Shown here: in pieces, positions 61,961 through 64,000 of the stretch | How positions within the stretch are numbered: position 1 is the first letter of the stretch | Layout of the letters: the number at the start of each line of letters is the position of its first letter | Assembly: GCA_964540965.1 (NCBI GenBank) | Contig: CAZIOT010000003.1 | Location: 1 to 64,000 of the forward strand | Length of the DNA: 64,000 nucleotides | Direction: 5' to 3' | From: JADYZU01 sp964540965 | Lineage (GTDB): Bacteria; Pseudomonadota; Alphaproteobacteria; Rhodobacterales; Rhodobacteraceae | The notes under the pieces: generated by a model | The model's database searches: none | What the model was told of the DNA's origin: nothing | The model's input: the letters and a program-made list of their open reading frames with translations, nothing else | Program-made: the position numbers and the translations under genes

Positions 61961-62944
61961 ATGGCCGCTGAGACCGAGAACAAGGTGAAACCGACCGAGG
62001 AAGTCTCGGTCCGCGATCTGTTCGGCATCGACAGCGAGATGAAGGTCAAGGCGTTCTCGGACCGCACCGACCGCGTGCCCGAGGTGGATTCCACCTACAA
62101 GTTCGATCCCGATACGACGCTCGCCATCCTTGCCGGCTTTGCCTACAACCGCCGGGTGATGATCCAGGGCTATCACGGCACCGGAAAATCGACCCATATC
62201 GAGCAGGTCGCGGCGCGGTTGAACTGGCCCTGCGTGCGCGTCAACCTTGACAGCCACATCAGCCGCATCGACCTGATCGGCAAGGACGCGATCAAGCTGC
62301 GCGACGGCAAGCAGGTCACCGAATTCCACGAAGGCATCCTGCCCTGGGCCCTGCGCAACCCCGTCGCCATCGTGTTCGACGAATACGACGCCGGCCGCCC
62401 GGACGTGATGTTCGTCATCCAGCGCGTGCTGGAACATGACGGCAAGCTGACCCTGCTTGACCAGAACGAGATCATCACCCCGCATCCGTATTTCCGGCTG
62501 TTCGCGACCTCGAACACCGTGGGTCTGGGGGATACGACCGGGCTTTATCACGGCGTGCAGCAGATCAACCAGGCGCAGATGGACCGCTGGTCGCTGGTCG
62601 CGACGCTGAACTACCTGTCCCACGATGCCGAAACCGCCATCGTCCTGGCCAAGAACCCGCATTACAACACGGAAAAGGGCCGCAAGACCATTTCGCAGAT
62701 GGTGACGGTGGCCGACCTGACCCGGACCGCCTTCATGAACGGCGACCTGTCGACCGTGATGAGCCCGCGGACGGTCATCAACTGGGCGCAGAACGCCGAG
62801 ATCTTCCGCAATGTCGGCTATGCCTTCCGCCTGTCGTTCCTGAACAAGTGCGACGAGCTTGAGCGGCAGACCGTGGCCGAATTCTATCAGCGCTGCTTTG
62901 CCGAGGAACTGCCGGAAAGCGCCGCGTCGGCGGCGATGCGGTGA
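61961..62944 (+). CDS. cobS: Aerobic cobaltochelatase subunit CobS
   Basis: AAA+ ATPase subunit of the CobNST complex that inserts cobalt into hydrogenobyrinate diamide during vitamin B12 synthesis. The 327-residue chain has Walker A GYHGTGKS at 70-77 and Walker B VAIVFDEYDAGRPDVMF, with the conserved N-terminus VSVRDLFGIDSEMKVKAFSDRTDRVPE. AAAGGA lies about six bases before the ATG. The partner cobT, usually next to cobS, does not follow within the roughly 1 kb left in the window. Confidence 0.96.
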   Translation: MAAETENKVKPTEEVSVRDLFGIDSEMKVKAFSDRTDRVPEVDSTYKFDPDTTLAILAGFAYNRRVMIQGYHGTGKSTHIEQVAARLNWPCVRVNLDSHISRIDLIGKDAIKLRDGKQVTEFHEGILPWALRNPVAIVFDEYDAGRPDVMFVIQRVLEHDGKLTLLDQNEIITPHPYFRLFATSNTVGLGDTTGLYHGVQQINQAQMDRWSLVATLNYLSHDAETAIVLAKNPHYNTEKGRKTISQMVTVADLTRTAFMNGDLSTVMSPRTVINWAQNAEIFRNVGYAFRLSFLNKCDELERQTVAEFYQRCFAEELPESAASAAMR

Positions 62945-63420
62945 GGGGGCGGCGCCGGATCTCTGGCATGATTGGGCTTGTCGCAAGCCAGGCTTCCGCC
63001 GAGGTTAACTTCGCGATCGGCTACGAGGCCACGCCGCCTGAGGGAGTGTCGCTTTCCCGGATCGACGGCAGCGATGTGATCGCCGTTGATCCCGGATTCT
63101 GGCTGGCAAACCCCAACATTGTCGCGGTCTGCCATAACCCGCCCGGCAGCGATATTCCGGTCCTGTCTGACCAATGGCTCGCCAGCGCCGCGGCTCTGGC
63201 GGGTAGCGCAGGGTCAGAGGCCGGGCTCGAACCCTACGGGCACCGATACCACCTCACACCGGAAGGCGCGGCGTGGTTCAGCTTTGAGGTAGCCCGGGAC
63301 AATTGGGGACCGCGCGTCTATCGGTATTCTTACGAGCAGTTTTGCCATCGGTCCGATTGGTGTATGGTCTACATCCCGGCCGCCAGTCTTCACGCCTGCA
63401 CCGAACGACCCACAGGCTGA
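62941..63420 (+). CDS. Small protein of unknown function, possibly exported
   Basis: A 159-residue protein whose GTG start at 62941 overlaps the cobS stop (GTGA). An ATG at 62968 is the alternative. The N-terminus RGRRRISGMIGLVASQASAEV resembles a short, poor signal sequence. The rest holds four to five cysteines (VAVCHNPP, QFCHRSDWCMVY, LHACTE) and many aromatics. No family was recognised. The sequence is somewhat less GC-rich than its neighbours, so it may be a later insertion between cobS and cobT. Confidence 0.5.
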   Translation: MRGRRRISGMIGLVASQASAEVNFAIGYEATPPEGVSLSRIDGSDVIAVDPGFWLANPNIVAVCHNPPGSDIPVLSDQWLASAAALAGSAGSEAGLEPYGHRYHLTPEGAAWFSFEVARDNWGPRVYRYSYEQFCHRSDWCMVYIPAASLHACTERPTG

Positions 63421-63441
63421 CATGTCTTGCAGGTTTGCCCG

Positions 63442-63732
63442 ATGATCCGCCACGCCGCCCTGTTCCGACTGATCCACGCGCCGGGTTCGGAGGCCGAGTC
63501 AGGCTTCCTGCGGGCGCTTGCGGCTTTGGCAACGATCCCCGGCGTCCAGGATTTCGCGATTTCGCGCGAGGTCAGCACGAAGAACCCCTATGCCTTTGCG
63601 GTGGCGATGAAATTCGCCGATCAGGCTGCCTATGACGTCTATGACGCCAACCCGGCGCATACCGCCTTCGTGCAGGACCGCTGGCTGACCGAGGTGGCCG
63701 AGTTCATGGAACACGACACCACGCCGCTTTGA
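63442..63732 (+). CDS. Dabb (stress-responsive A/B barrel) domain protein
   Basis: A 96-residue dimeric alpha/beta-barrel protein. The N-terminal IRHAALFRLIH and the later YAFAVAMKFADQAAYDVYDANPAHTAFVQDRWL fit the Dabb pattern. Functions of this fold range from stress response to small-molecule enzymes, and none can be assigned here. The ATG at 63442 is used. Confidence 0.8.
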   Translation: MIRHAALFRLIHAPGSEAESGFLRALAALATIPGVQDFAISREVSTKNPYAFAVAMKFADQAAYDVYDANPAHTAFVQDRWLTEVAEFMEHDTTPL

Positions 63733-63739
63733 CCTGCGG

Positions 63740-63754
63740 CGGCGATGGTCGCCG
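63740..63754. terminator. Short hairpin after the Dabb gene
   Basis: CGGCGA (63740-63745) and TCGCCG (63749-63754) pair around TGG, eight bases after the Dabb stop and before the convergent partial gene. Confidence 0.35.
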
Positions 63755-63781
63755 AAGCAACCACCGCCGGACGCCCCGCCC

Positions 63782-64000
63782 TTACGCCGCGCGCGCGGCC
63801 ATGGTCGCCTTGGCCCACCAGGTCACGTCATCCAGCATCGCCGTGGCCGAATCGCCGATGGCGCCCTTGATGTCGTCCAGATTGCCCGAGCCGCCAAAGC
63901 CCGAGTGGACCTTGAACAGGTCGCTGCCGCCGATGCGGACATTGTTGCGGGTGGGGACCATCTGCAGCTCGACGCCGATGTTCTGCAGGTGGCCCAGCGC
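63782..64000 (-). CDS. C-terminal end of an unidentified gene (cut by window edge)
   Basis: The last 72 codons of a minus-strand gene, ending in TAA at 63782-63784. The visible residues run from ALGHLQNIGVELQMVPTRN through VRIGGSDLFKVHSGFGGSGN to DDVTWWAKATMAARAA. Codon use and GC-rich third positions look native, and the frame is open to the edge. I do not recognise the family with confidence. The upstream part lies outside the window. Confidence 0.55.
   Translation of the reverse strand, partial: ALGHLQNIGVELQMVPTRNNVRIGGSDLFKVHSGFGGSGNLDDIKGAIGDSATAMLDDVTWWAKATMAARAA

Overview
The window is dense, GC-rich chromosomal DNA (about two thirds G+C by eye) from an alphaproteobacterium, most likely of the Rhodobacteraceae/Paracoccaceae. 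Pointers are the block hisD - UPF0262 - phosphotyrosine phosphatase - infA - maf - rng - yacG, a ThyX-type thymidylate synthase, CobS of the aerobic cobaltochelatase, an LdtR-like MarR regulator, and very short gene gaps with many ATGA/TGATG overlaps. No rRNA, tRNA, insertion sequence, prophage or CRISPR array was recognised. After start correction no gene-free stretch exceeds about 225 bases.

Layout. 63-4192 (-): spermidine/putrescine/iron/phosphonate-type ABC importer with a hairpin after the binding-protein gene and a GntR-like operator upstream. 4349-8092 (-): infA-maf-rng-yacG, a GNAT acetyltransferase, a CX5R phosphatase and UPF0262. 8254-14000: small membrane protein, hisD, thrS, membrane protein plus ArsC/Spx-like protein, cold-shock protein, thyX. 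14135-17098 (+): a surface lipoprotein with an acidic calcium-binding-type linker, its probable Slam outer-membrane exporter, and glyoxalase I. 17168-19335: LdtR-like regulator, SdhE, aspartate aminotransferase.

19345-36667 is a carbohydrate island: a GH4 glycosidase with a divergent AraC regulator; an operon agpA-like binding protein - two permeases - double ATPase - melA-type GH4 - flavin-dependent halogenase, with a divergent MelR-like regulator; then galactose 1-dehydrogenase, an arabonate/galactonate dehydratase, an AraD1/GguC-type enzyme and a LysR regulator. The inferred logic is import of alpha-galactosides, cytoplasmic hydrolysis, and oxidative catabolism of the released galactose or related sugars. 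The halogenase is the odd member.

36700-49983: small secreted protein, dimethylglycine-dehydrogenase-like protein, panC-panB followed by two paralogous lipoproteins (the first unusually AT-rich) and a quinone reductase, an L-fucose-dehydrogenase-like SDR with a 2-hydroxyacid dehydrogenase, an SH3 protein, a CDF metal transporter, an M3 peptidase and a lipoprotein. 50106-64000: moaA-waaA, M20 amidohydrolase, FAD oxidoreductase, two tandem paralogous lytic transglycosylases, gatB, DUF4177, bolA/dnaJ, a membrane protein behind an FNR-like box, an ECF sigma/anti-sigma pair divergent from cobS, two small genes and the end of a gene cut by the window edge.

A recurring structural theme is palindromes at convergent gene ends, several of which contain one or both stop codons.
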